Assembly: GCA_017549085.1 (NCBI GenBank)
Contig: JAFYVO010000154.1
Location: 1 to 6,965, forward strand
Source of the DNA: Thermoguttaceae bacterium
Lineage (GTDB): Bacteria; Planctomycetota; Planctomycetia; Pirellulales; Thermoguttaceae
Direction: 5' to 3'
DNA: 6,965 nucleotides
Each line of letters opens with the position of its first letter. The first letter of the stretch is position 1. Under the pieces are notes generated by a model, which was not told the origin of the DNA, made no database searches, and worked only from the letters and a program-made list of their open reading frames with translations. The translations under genes and the position numbers were made by a program. Below are positions 1-6,722 of the stretch, piece after piece.

Positions 1-732
1 CATCCCCTTCATCGGGCCGCTGACGACCGGGGTCGACGCGACGCCGAATTTTTCGCAAAGCTCCGACGCGTCGTACATCGAGACGATAACGCCGATCGAG
101 CCGGTCAGCGTCGAGCGTTCCGCGAAAATCTTGTCGGCGACCGTCGCGACGTAGTAGCCGCCGCTCGCCGCGACGTCTCCCATACTGGCGATCACCGGAA
201 CGTCGAGTTCCGCTTTTAAGTCTTGAAGGAGCGCGTAATAATAGTCGCTGCCGGAGATCGTGCCGCCGGGCGAGTTGATTCGCAAGACGACGCCGCGGAC
301 GTTCTCGTCGTTGGCGAGACACTCGATCGCTTCGCGCAGGAAGCCGTATTCGTCCGTTTCGATCACCCCTTCGATCGGCAGCACGACGATTTTTGCGTCC
401 GCCGTTTCGTTCCCGCAAACCGTTTCTTCAAGAACCAACGACGATTCCGAAGAGTCGCCCAACGCGCCGACGACGCCGGCGAGCGTCGCGATTAAAAGGA
501 AAAAGGCCAAAAAGCAAAAGGTCGCGATTCCGGCGACGGAAGTTATAACGTCTTTGAGGAGGAGCGGCCAAAACCCGAGCGGACGCGGCGGCGCCGGGAA
601 GGGCGGACGAACCGGGCGCGGCGCGGCGTTCGGCGTCGCAAAGTTCGGGGAAGGATGGGGCGTCGGCGTCGAAACGTCGGCGTTTTCGGTCGTCGGTTCG
701 TTGGGAATTTGGGCGGCTTCTTCCGGAGTCAT
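1..732 (-). CDS. sppA: Signal peptide peptidase SppA (S49 family), N-terminal part, cut by window edge
   Basis: Membrane-bound serine protease that degrades leftover signal peptides and other membrane-embedded peptides. The 244 visible residues start at the ATG complementary to 730-732, with AAGGA (complement of 740-744) five bases upstream. Residues 1-55 form a proline-rich, poorly conserved, probably cytoplasmic extension. About 62-91 is one hydrophobic membrane segment, and the S49 domain follows. Family motifs are clear: RINSPGG (151-157), AASGGYY (188-194) with the likely nucleophile Ser190, and TGSIGVI (210-216). By family knowledge, Bacillus SppA uses a Ser-Lys dyad with the lysine about 52 residues after the serine; Lys242 in SGPMKG sits exactly there, so both catalytic residues are inside the window. 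The missing C-terminus should be roughly 80-100 residues if it resembles Bacillus SppA. The short single-domain form is inferred, since the end is not seen. A TATAAT box lies about 80 bases upstream. Confidence 0.93.
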   Translation of the reverse strand, partial: MTPEEAAQIPNEPTTENADVSTPTPHPSPNFATPNAAPRPVRPPFPAPPRPLGFWPLLLKDVITSVAGIATFCFLAFFLLIATLAGVVGALGDSSESSLVLEETVCGNETADAKIVVLPIEGVIETDEYGFLREAIECLANDENVRGVVLRINSPGGTISGSDYYYALLQDLKAELDVPVIASMGDVAASGGYYVATVADKIFAERSTLTGSIGVIVSMYDASELCEKFGVASTPVVSGPMKGM

Positions 733-742
733 TGGGATGTCC

Positions 743-769
743 TTGCGTAAATTGCCTAAGTTGCCTAGG
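743..769. repeat. Three tandem 9-base repeats in the sppA leader
   Basis: On the plus strand TTGCGTAAA, TTGCCTAAG and TTGCCTAGG follow each other without a gap at 743-751, 752-760 and 761-769. In the sppA transcript they read CCTAGGCAA, CTTAGGCAA, TTTACGCAA, and the last copy runs directly into the Shine-Dalgarno GGA. The position suggests a possible influence on translation start, or a leftover of short slippage duplication. No known regulator site was recognised. Confidence 0.5.
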
Positions 770-818
770 GCGTCGGCGCAAAAGCGCGGCGCGTCGGGGC
801 GCTCGACACGCCCCTTGT

Positions 819-848
819 ATTATACGCAAAATAGAGAAAGAAGAGAAG
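819..848 (-). promoter_or_regulatory. Candidate sppA promoter
   Basis: A perfect TATAAT lies on the minus strand at 824-819, in a GC-rich setting where such a match stands out. It would start transcription near 812 and give a leader of about 80 bases before the sppA ATG. The -35 area (about 842-848, TTCTCT or CTTCTC on the minus strand) is a poor match to TTGACA, so either the promoter is weak or it relies on an activator. Confidence 0.5.
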
Positions 849-897
849 AGCCCTTGCGTTTTTTAAGAAAATTTTTGGCGCAACCGTTGAGCGAAGC

Positions 898-928
898 GGT
901 CGACGATTCGGCGCGCGAACCGTCGACC
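898..928. other. Perfect inverted repeat downstream of the propeller gene
   Basis: GGTCGACG (898-905) and CGTCGACC (921-928) are exact reverse complements. Inside them TTCG (907-910) pairs with CGAA (916-919), giving a 12-pair stem with one A-C mismatch and a 5-base loop. It lies 72 bases past the stop codon of the minus-strand propeller gene and upstream of the sppA promoter. There is no immediate T-run on either strand, so it could be an mRNA 3'-end stabiliser, a Rho-assisted end or a protein-binding palindrome rather than a classical terminator. Confidence 0.45.
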
Positions 929-1000
929 AAGGCGAGTTGGCTTAGGGGCGGCGTCCGGAGACGAAGTCGCTCGCGAACGCCGCGTCGAACGCGAGTCGAC

Positions 1001-3139
1001 TTATTTTGCGGCGGCGTTCGAGGTCGGCGGCGTCCAGCGGTAAAGAATGTTTTTACCGCGCCAATCTTCCTCGACGAGAATCAAATAATCGCCGTTTTTC
1101 CGCTTCATCGCGGCGACCGAATACGGCATGTCTTGCCAACCGGCTCCTTCGCCGACTTCGCCCCCCGGAACGAACGCGCCGAGAACCTTGCCGGTCGCCG
1201 CTTCGAGCGCGTAAGTGCGTTGGCGGTTTTCGTCCGGCTTGACCATCCCGCAGAAGATGTAATCCCCGGCGACGGCGAGGCCTTGCGGCGTCAGCGGTTT
1301 GCCGTCTTCGCCGGTCGGATTGACCGGGAGTTTGACCGTCCAAGCGATTTTCGGCGAGCCCGACGTCCAGCCGTCGTACCGACGGAGCGTTTTGCCGCAA
1401 ACGCCCCAAGAGTCGATCTCGTCCGCGTTTTTAAGATAACCGCTCAAATAAAGCGTATCCGTTTCGGGAACGTAAACGACGCGGCGAACGAGGTCGAAGT
1501 CTTCCGGCCAAGGCCATTCTTGCGGGTTTTCCGCGTCGTAAATCGGCGCGTAAAGGTTCGGAACGTCCGCCGACTCGACCTTTTTCCAGCCTTGGAAGCG
1601 ATAACGGCGAATCGAACGGTTCTTGTGGTAGTCGCCGTGCCAAACGTCGCCGTTTTCGTCCATATGCCAAGCCCAAGTTTCGTCGTCGGAGCGAATTTTT
1701 CCGACCGGACGCGCGATTTGGCCGCCGTTTTCTTCGTCGAAGGAATAGAAGTGGAACCCGCCGCCGTATTGGCCGATCGTGTAATAAAGTCGGCGTCCTT
1801 CGAGCGTTTTGACGAACGCGGTCGCGGCGTAATTGGGGCGTTCGTCCTCTTTTTTAACGTAACGGAGGTGGTCGACGGTCGTCGCGGTATGGCGCCAATC
1901 GAGGTCGGCGTTTTTCGAGTTCGGGTCGAGTTCGAAGATCGCCGTGCGCGTGTAAATTCGGGCGCCGTCGGAGTCCGGGTCGAAACCGAACGTGTCGACG
2001 AACGCGTGGTTTTCCCCCGACCAACGGAGCGAACCGTCCGGAGCGAAGGACCGCAAGACGAGCGTGCCGACCGGCGCGCCGTTGAAGCCGAGCGAAACGT
2101 AAAGATTCCCCTGGGCGTCGGTTCCGGCGCCGCGCGGCGAGTAAAGGCGCGTCGGGAACGCTTCGCCGTCGGCGAGTTTGCGTCCCTTGGCGTCGGTCGT
2201 TTTCGAGAAGAGCCCGCCTTTTTCGCCGAACGTTTTCGTCAGTTTCGGCGCGCGCGGGTTCGCGACGTCGAAGAATTTGACCTGTTGGTCGGGCCCGTCG
2301 TCGCAAACGATCAGGTGCGCCGGGTTCTTCGCGTCGAAGGCGAGGGAAGTCGGCGCGGCGAGCGTCGCAAAGGCGCCGATCTTCGTTTCCGTCAGCGTTT
2401 TGCCGTCGGCTCCCAAGCGGAGAAGCCGGATTTGATTGTCGACGAGAATCCAAACGCCGCCGCGACCGTCGAGCGCGACGTCGCGAATCGCGGGCCCGGT
2501 TTTTTCGTCTTTCTTATTGTCGCCGTCGCCGTCTTTTCGAGCGGTTTTCGGCGCGGCGCCGGGGAGCGTCCAAGTCGCGAAGGTTTTGAAGTCTTTCGTT
2601 CGCCGCAATTCGAGCGACGTTTCGTAAGCGACCGCCAAGACGCCGTTTTTCGCGTTCGCCCCGACCGGTTCGTCCGGAAGCGCGACCTCGTCCGCCGGTT
2701 TCCAAGAGTCGAGGTCTTTCGTCGAGCCGACGAAACGAATCAGCCGTTTCCCGAGGTTCGCGATGTAAATTTCGTCGCCGTCGATCGCGAGCGCGCGGTT
2801 CCCGGTGTTCCAACCCCAAGCGGTTTCCGGGCCGCCCTCCTGCTTCAAGAGGACGCGGTTGACCTTGCCGTCGAGGTGAAGACCGGCGCAACGGCCCGCT
2901 TCGTCCCAGTCGCAACCGGCGAGAACGAGCCCGTTCGGCGCGACTTCGATCTCGTCGGCGCCGTTTTGAACCCAATAGCCGAATCCGTTTTCGCCGCCGT
3001 TTCCGGAAAAAGTGTTGCCGACCCAGCAAGCGTCGTAATTTCCGGGCGGGGCGATCGATTTCGCGGCGTCGTCCGCTCCGAACGCGAGCGGCGCAAGAAG
3101 GGAAAACGTTAAGACGTTGAGCAAAGTTGTTTTTTTCAT
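1001..3139 (-). CDS. Secreted beta-propeller-like protein of unknown function (712 aa)
   Basis: The function is not recognised. The protein opens with a Sec-type signal peptide: lysines at 2-3, a hydrophobic core at about 6-20, and a likely cut after Gly21 or Ala22. The mature part is rich in short aromatic and Asp/Gly strand repeats typical of NHL/SMP-30-like beta-propellers, for example ALAIDGDEIYIAN (116-128), DVALDGRGGVWILV (220-233), GTDAQGNLYVSLG (339-351), WHMDENGDVWHGDY (491-504) and QGLAVAGDYIFCGM (619-632). No catalytic motif was identified. Residues 203-212 (DGDGDNKKDE) form an acidic Ca-loop-like insert between two putative blades. The start is set by AAGGA (complement of 3147-3151) and by the signal peptide that follows. 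It lies 102 bases downstream of the vWA gene, separated by a strong hairpin. It could be a sugar-lactonase-type enzyme or a binding scaffold; the fold is inferred from pattern only. Confidence 0.88.
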   Translation of the reverse strand: MKKTTLLNVLTFSLLAPLAFGADDAAKSIAPPGNYDACWVGNTFSGNGGENGFGYWVQNGADEIEVAPNGLVLAGCDWDEAGRCAGLHLDGKVNRVLLKQEGGPETAWGWNTGNRALAIDGDEIYIANLGKRLIRFVGSTKDLDSWKPADEVALPDEPVGANAKNGVLAVAYETSLELRRTKDFKTFATWTLPGAAPKTARKDGDGDNKKDEKTGPAIRDVALDGRGGVWILVDNQIRLLRLGADGKTLTETKIGAFATLAAPTSLAFDAKNPAHLIVCDDGPDQQVKFFDVANPRAPKLTKTFGEKGGLFSKTTDAKGRKLADGEAFPTRLYSPRGAGTDAQGNLYVSLGFNGAPVGTLVLRSFAPDGSLRWSGENHAFVDTFGFDPDSDGARIYTRTAIFELDPNSKNADLDWRHTATTVDHLRYVKKEDERPNYAATAFVKTLEGRRLYYTIGQYGGGFHFYSFDEENGGQIARPVGKIRSDDETWAWHMDENGDVWHGDYHKNRSIRRYRFQGWKKVESADVPNLYAPIYDAENPQEWPWPEDFDLVRRVVYVPETDTLYLSGYLKNADEIDSWGVCGKTLRRYDGWTSGSPKIAWTVKLPVNPTGEDGKPLTPQGLAVAGDYIFCGMVKPDENRQRTYALEAATGKVLGAFVPGGEVGEGAGWQDMPYSVAAMKRKNGDYLILVEEDWRGKNILYRWTPPTSNAAAK

Positions 3140-3191
3140 TGACGTTTCCTTAGTTTGCGTAAATTGGAGGGATTGGGTAAAACGGAAACGG

Positions 3192-3222
3192 CGCGGCGCC
3201 GGAACGCTTCCCGAACGCCGCG
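3192..3222 (-). terminator. Hairpin between vWA and propeller genes, candidate terminator or attenuator
   Basis: CGCGGCG (3192-3198) and CGCCGCG (3216-3222) pair perfectly, and an inner GGAA/TTCC pair (3201-3204 with 3208-3211) tightens the loop. On the minus strand it starts 20 bases after the vWA stop codon and is followed by a T-rich but interrupted run, GTTTCCGTTTT. It fits an intrinsic terminator for the vWA gene. No good promoter is visible between it and the propeller start, so partial read-through into the propeller gene is possible. Confidence 0.5.
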
Positions 3223-3241
3223 TCGGGGGAGTTAGCGCTTT

Positions 3242-3835
3242 TTAGCGTCGGGGGGCGCGCATCGCGGCGAGTCGCTCCGAGAAACAAGCGCAAACGTCGC
3301 CAAGGCCTTCTTCCGAACACTCGAACGCGACGCAGTCGTCGGCGGCGAGGCCGAGCGCGGCGCCGGTTTCGGTCGCGTCGATATTGGCGGCGAGGAAGAC
3401 GAAATTCCAGCTGTAAACGTTCGTTTGACGTTCGACGCGCTCTTTAACGTCGGCGGTCGTGAAGCGGCGGCTGGCGTTTTCTTCGCCGTCGGTCAAAATG
3501 GCGACGAGGACTTGGCCGGGACGCTCCGATTCCGGAAGCGCGGCGAATTCGGCCCCGATTTCGTCGATCGCTTGACAAACGGCGTCGTTGAGCGCGGTGC
3601 AACCGGAGCAGCGATAATGGCGCATTAGGTTGTTTTCGAACGTTCCGAGGTCGGCGCCGCGAACGATGCGCGTCGTTTCGTCGGAAAACTGGTAAACGTC
3701 GAGAACCGTTTTGCCGGGTTGGTCGCTTTGCTCGGCGATAAACGAGTTGAACGTCCCTTTAACGTCGTTTTCGACGACGCTCATCGAGCCGGAAGCGTCC
3801 AAAACGACGCAGACGTGAACGTAATTAGGATTCAT
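3242..3835 (-). CDS. Stand-alone von Willebrand factor A domain protein (197 aa)
   Basis: A single vWA domain fills the protein; there is no signal peptide or membrane segment, so it should act in the cytoplasm. The metal-ion-dependent adhesion site looks complete: DASGS (13-17) gives Asp13, Ser15 and Ser17, Thr80 lies in CTALND, and Asp116 lies in LTDGEEN. The layout matches a family of small soluble vWA proteins of roughly 200 residues found in many bacteria and some phages, whose members share the PGK, TAL-DA, TDGEEN and W-F-FL-AN stretches seen here at 40-42, 80-85, 115-120 and 143-151. Such proteins bind partners through Mg2+, but the partner is not indicated by the neighbours. Eight cysteines, including C76-x2-C79 beside the metal-site threonine, are unusual for this family. 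AAGGAG seven bases before the ATG fixes the start. Confidence 0.92.
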   Translation of the reverse strand: MNPNYVHVCVVLDASGSMSVVENDVKGTFNSFIAEQSDQPGKTVLDVYQFSDETTRIVRGADLGTFENNLMRHYRCSGCTALNDAVCQAIDEIGAEFAALPESERPGQVLVAILTDGEENASRRFTTADVKERVERQTNVYSWNFVFLAANIDATETGAALGLAADDCVAFECSEEGLGDVCACFSERLAAMRAPRR

Positions 3836-3912
3836 CGCGACACTCCTTAAAATCGAGAAAAGGAAGAAACGAGGCCGAACGCCCCTAAGCGCCGACGTTC
3901 GCGAACGAACGA

Positions 3913-3950
3913 CGACGTTTTACGTCGAATAACGCGTCAATATTATTAAT
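3913..3950 (-). promoter_or_regulatory. A/T-rich pocket and small palindrome upstream of the vWA gene
   Basis: The minus strand offers TAATAT (3945-3940) as a -10-like element, about 100 bases before the vWA start, with no convincing -35. Just downstream is the palindrome CGACGT-TTT-ACGTCG (3913-3927, six-base arms), placed where a repressor could bind near the transcription start. Both are weak pattern matches. Confidence 0.25.
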
Positions 3951-3973
3951 GCGCGTTCAAGAAGCGAGGAAAG

Positions 3974-4005
3974 GGGCGCGACGTTAAAACGGGAGCGTCG
4001 CGCCC
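3974..4005 (-). terminator. GC-rich hairpin downstream of the oxidoreductase gene
   Basis: GGGCGCGACG (3974-3983) and CGTCGCGCCC (3996-4005) are perfect 10-base arms, extended inward by a G-T and an A-T pair. On the minus strand the stem is followed by CTTTCCTCGCTTCTT, which is pyrimidine-rich but not a clean T-run. It is the second of two hairpins after the oxidoreductase stop codon and the better candidate for the transcript end. Confidence 0.5.
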
Positions 4006-4014
4006 ATTCAAGAG

Positions 4015-4058
4015 GAACCGTTCGTTTGAGACGCTAATTAGGGAGAAACGAACGGTTC
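4015..4058 (-). terminator. Long perfect 13-base hairpin right after the oxidoreductase stop
   Basis: GAACCGTTCGTTT (4015-4027) and AAACGAACGGTTC (4046-4058) are exact reverse complements around an 18-base loop. In the minus-strand transcript the stem begins 14 bases after the stop codon. The 3' arm is followed by only CTCTTG, so it may protect the mRNA end or act together with the adjacent hairpin at 3974-4005. The word ACGCTAAT occurs in the loop (4031-4038) and again beside the stem (4061-4068). Confidence 0.5.
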
Positions 4059-4072
4059 AAACGCTAATCGAC

Positions 4073-5479
<1,407 letters not shown>

Positions 5480-5515
5480 CGTTTCATTCCTTTTGACGTT
5501 ATTAATTAATATAGT

Positions 5516-5521
5516 ATTATA
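5516..5521 (-). promoter_or_regulatory. Proximal TATAAT for the oxidoreductase
   Basis: A perfect minus-strand TATAAT (5521-5516) lies 37 bases before the oxidoreductase ATG, next to the A/T-rich stretch 5499-5520. The -35 area (GTTAAT) matches poorly. The short palindrome CGGTT-A-AACCG at 5547-5557 lies upstream. It is an alternative to the promoter at 5600-5628. Confidence 0.4.
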
Positions 5522-5599
5522 GGTAAAGTTCGACGGTAATTAACGACGGTTAAACCGGCGCACAATTGCCGCTCGACAGCTAAAACCGTTGACGTTGGT

Positions 5600-5628
5600 A
5601 TTATAATCGACCTTTACGGTCGACGCAA
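5600..5628 (-). promoter_or_regulatory. Distal oxidoreductase promoter with palindromic spacer
   Basis: On the minus strand TTGCGT (5628-5623), a 17-base spacer and TATAAT (5605-5600) form a well-spaced sigma-70-type promoter; the transcript leader would be about 115 bases. The spacer contains CGACC-TTTAC-GGTCG (5608-5622 on the plus strand), a 5+5 inverted repeat in the position of a repressor operator. The -35 matches three of six consensus bases. Confidence 0.5.
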
Positions 5629-5666
5629 TAAGTTTTTTGCAATTTTAGACAAAAAAAAGACGCGAA

Positions 5667-5694
5667 TTGACAGGTTGCGTAAAATGGGTAAATA
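5667..5694 (+). promoter_or_regulatory. Candidate plus-strand promoter 1
   Basis: TTGACA (5667-5672) is a perfect -35. With a 16-base spacer the -10 would be TAAATA (5689-5694), a three-of-six match. It faces toward rpmB and the structured region, but rpmB is nearly 600 bases away. Confidence 0.3.
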
Positions 5695-5770
5695 AGGCGA
5701 AACCTTTGTCCGCGTCAAGATGAGAAAAATCGCTCGAAAACGTTGAAAAATGAAGAAAAAGGGAAATTTT

Positions 5771-5812
5771 TTGACAGGCTCCCCTTGTCGAAGAGGAGAA
5801 GGGGTTTATAAT
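5771..5812 (+). promoter_or_regulatory. Candidate plus-strand promoter 2 with embedded hairpin
   Basis: A perfect TATAAT lies at 5807-5812. Two -35 choices exist: TTGTCG (5785-5790) at 16 bases, which fits normal spacing, or a perfect TTGACA (5771-5776) at an overlong 30 bases. Between them CCCCTT (5781-5786) and AAGGGG (5799-5804) form an inverted repeat that would overlap the working -35. Transcription would begin near 5819, at the edge of the structured region. Confidence 0.45.
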
Positions 5813-5817
5813 GAAAA

Positions 5818-6059
5818 CCGACGTCCGAAGCGTTTAGTACCAACATAACCCTTTCCGAGGCAGAAAGCAAGCGACGAATGATGAGCGGAGCTTGCGGTTC
5901 CCCTCCGAGGTTTCGCGCGGCGTCGTGAAAACCGGGCGAAGAGGGCGCGATAGCGTGTTTTCGTTCGATTTGGTTAAAATTTTTCGTCGGTAAAACGGGC
6001 GAACGTCGGGGTGGGACCCGAGCGATTCGAACGCGGCGCGGGCGAAAAAGCGACGTCGG
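5818..6059 (+). ncRNA. Candidate structured RNA or long leader, family not recognised
   Basis: The stretch begins just after a TATAAT and its ends could pair: CCGACGTC (5818-5825) with GACGTCGG (6052-6059). Local inverted repeats include CTTTC/GAAAG (5861-5865 with 5873-5877), GCAAGC/GCTTGC (5877-5882 with 5900-5905), the 7-pair TTTCGCG/CGTGAAA stem (5921-5927 with 5934-5940), and TCGGG/CCCGA around 6006-6021. It lacks the conserved words of RNase P RNA, tmRNA, SRP RNA and the common riboswitches. A GC-rich genome yields some stems by chance, so this is inference. Confidence 0.3.
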
Positions 6060-6169
6060 AACGCAGGACGGTAAGTTTCCGTAAAAAAGAACCCGCCGAA
6101 GCGTCGAAAAAACGAATTTTGAAGTTGGAAAGCGTTGTTTAACGCGATGAAAACTTGAAAATTCGAAGA

Positions 6170-6200
6170 TTTTTGAAAATAATTGGAATTTTTGAAAATA
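6170..6200. repeat. Direct 12-base A/T-rich repeat upstream of rpmB
   Basis: TTTTTGAAAATA occurs at 6170-6181 and again at 6189-6200, 19 bases apart, about two helical turns. It sits 27 bases upstream of the rpmB -35 box, where UP-element or activator contacts would fall. A small hairpin, GCGTT-GTTT-AACGC (6132-6145), lies before it. Confidence 0.4.
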
Positions 6201-6226
6201 GAAACGGCGAAATGGGGTCGGCGCGT

Positions 6227-6255
6227 TTGACTTTACGACGTCTTCCCGTTTTAGG
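6227..6255 (+). promoter_or_regulatory. Candidate rpmB promoter
   Basis: TTGACT (6227-6232), 17 bases, then TTTAGG (6250-6255). The -35 is a five-of-six match and the -10 a three-of-six match. Transcription would start about 6262, leaving an unusually short leader that just includes the GAGGA ribosome binding site at 6264-6268. A start further upstream with a longer leader cannot be excluded. Confidence 0.35.
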
Positions 6256-6274
6256 AAATTAAAGAGGAATAACA

Positions 6275-6541
6275 ATGTCTCGAGTTTGTGAAATTTGCGG
6301 TAAAGGTAAAATCGTCGGTAACCACATCACCACCCGCGGTCGCGCGAAGCGCCTCAAGGGGGTTGGTACGAAAGTTACCGGGATCACCGCCCGCGACTTC
6401 AAACCGAACCTTCAAAACGTTCGCGTTTCGCTTCCGAACGGCGGCGCGAAAACGATGCGCGTTTGCACCCAATGCCTCCGTTGCGACGCGGTCGTCAAAC
6501 GCATTGCGCAAAAACCGTTCCGTATGGCCGTCGAAAAGTAG
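6275..6541 (+). CDS. rpmB: 50S ribosomal protein L28 (bL28), 88 aa
   Basis: Structural protein of the large ribosomal subunit that binds 23S rRNA. The sequence shows the L28 hallmarks: CEICGKGK at 5-12, a basic middle with N16, R23 and K25, and a VRVSLPNG-type strand at 49-56. C5-x2-C8 and C64-x2-C67 together make this the zinc-binding (C+) form of L28; Cys70 is an extra cysteine. The length is normal for the family. GAGGA at 6264-6268, six bases before the ATG, supports the start. Codons lean to GGT, CGC, ATC and AAC, unlike the GCG/TCG-rich neighbours, as expected for a highly expressed gene. It is transcribed alone and away from the four minus-strand genes, with its own terminator. Confidence 0.97.
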   Translation: MSRVCEICGKGKIVGNHITTRGRAKRLKGVGTKVTGITARDFKPNLQNVRVSLPNGGAKTMRVCTQCLRCDAVVKRIAQKPFRMAVEK

Positions 6542-6542
6542 T

Positions 6543-6567
6543 TTTCGCGCCTGCGAACGTCGCGAAA
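6543..6567 (+). other. Hairpin just after the rpmB stop codon
   Basis: TTTCGCG (6543-6549) and CGCGAAA (6561-6567) pair perfectly around an 11-base loop. There is no T-run behind it, so it is not a terminator by itself. It may protect the mRNA 3' end ahead of the true terminator at 6630-6667. Confidence 0.4.
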
Positions 6568-6629
6568 TCGGCGTTTGAAGCGTTAGACGTTGATAAAGAC
6601 GAAAAACGTTGACAAGTCGATTTGCGTTT

Positions 6630-6667
6630 AAAAAAGAAAGTCGTCGAAAGGCGGCTTTCTTTTTTTT
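6630..6667 (+). terminator. Intrinsic terminator of rpmB with GAAA tetraloop
   Basis: The arm A6630 to C6645 pairs with G6650 to T6665 in a 16-pair stem (two G-T wobbles) closed by a C(GAAA)G tetraloop at 6646-6649, with the T-run T6660-T6667 as its tail. Its A-rich 5' side gives a T-run on the other strand as well, so it could also stop minus-strand transcription arriving from the repeat array. Confidence 0.9.
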
Positions 6668-6722
6668 CTTGAGCGTCGCGGCGATTTTCGGAAGGAGGGC
6701 GACGGGGGAATCGTCGCGTCGC

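Larger units (their letters stand above)
5480..6274. other. Non-coding divergent intergenic region, 795 bases
   Basis: No convincing protein gene is present on either strand: the only long reading frame (5715-6275, minus) begins at TTG without a Shine-Dalgarno site, and its translation is low-complexity Phe/Arg/Ser-rich. The region divides into a promoter zone for the oxidoreductase (about 5490-5630), two plus-strand promoter-like sites (5667-5694 and 5771-5812), a stretch rich in inverted repeats (5818-6059), and an A/T-rich leader or promoter zone for rpmB (about 6110-6274). Confidence 0.7.

Noticed and set aside
260..3112. 950-codon plus-strand reading frame
   Set aside because: Antisense to the clear sppA and propeller genes. 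Its translation is Arg/Phe/Val-rich with no domain, and it has no ribosome binding site of note.
5771..5812. Promoter made of the perfect TTGACA and TATAAT with a 30-base spacer
   Set aside because: The spacing is far beyond what sigma-70 polymerase normally uses; TTGTCG at 16 bases is the more likely partner. A regulator that shortens the spacer through the embedded inverted repeat is possible but unsupported.
6000..6040. T-box-like word (GGGGTGGGACCCGAG)
   Set aside because: Resembles the T-box core only loosely and folds on itself as a simple hairpin. There is no specifier or antiterminator context, and rpmB is not a usual T-box target.
6009..6045. tRNA T-arm-like word on the minus strand (GTTCGAATC)
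   Set aside because: The T-stem pairs at only three positions, and no matching 5' acceptor strand, D-arm or anticodon arm is present at the right distance.
5715..6275. 186-codon minus-strand frame in the rpmB upstream gap
   Set aside because: Begins at TTG with no Shine-Dalgarno site, has low-complexity Phe/Arg/Ser composition, and covers promoter-like and A/T-rich sequence.
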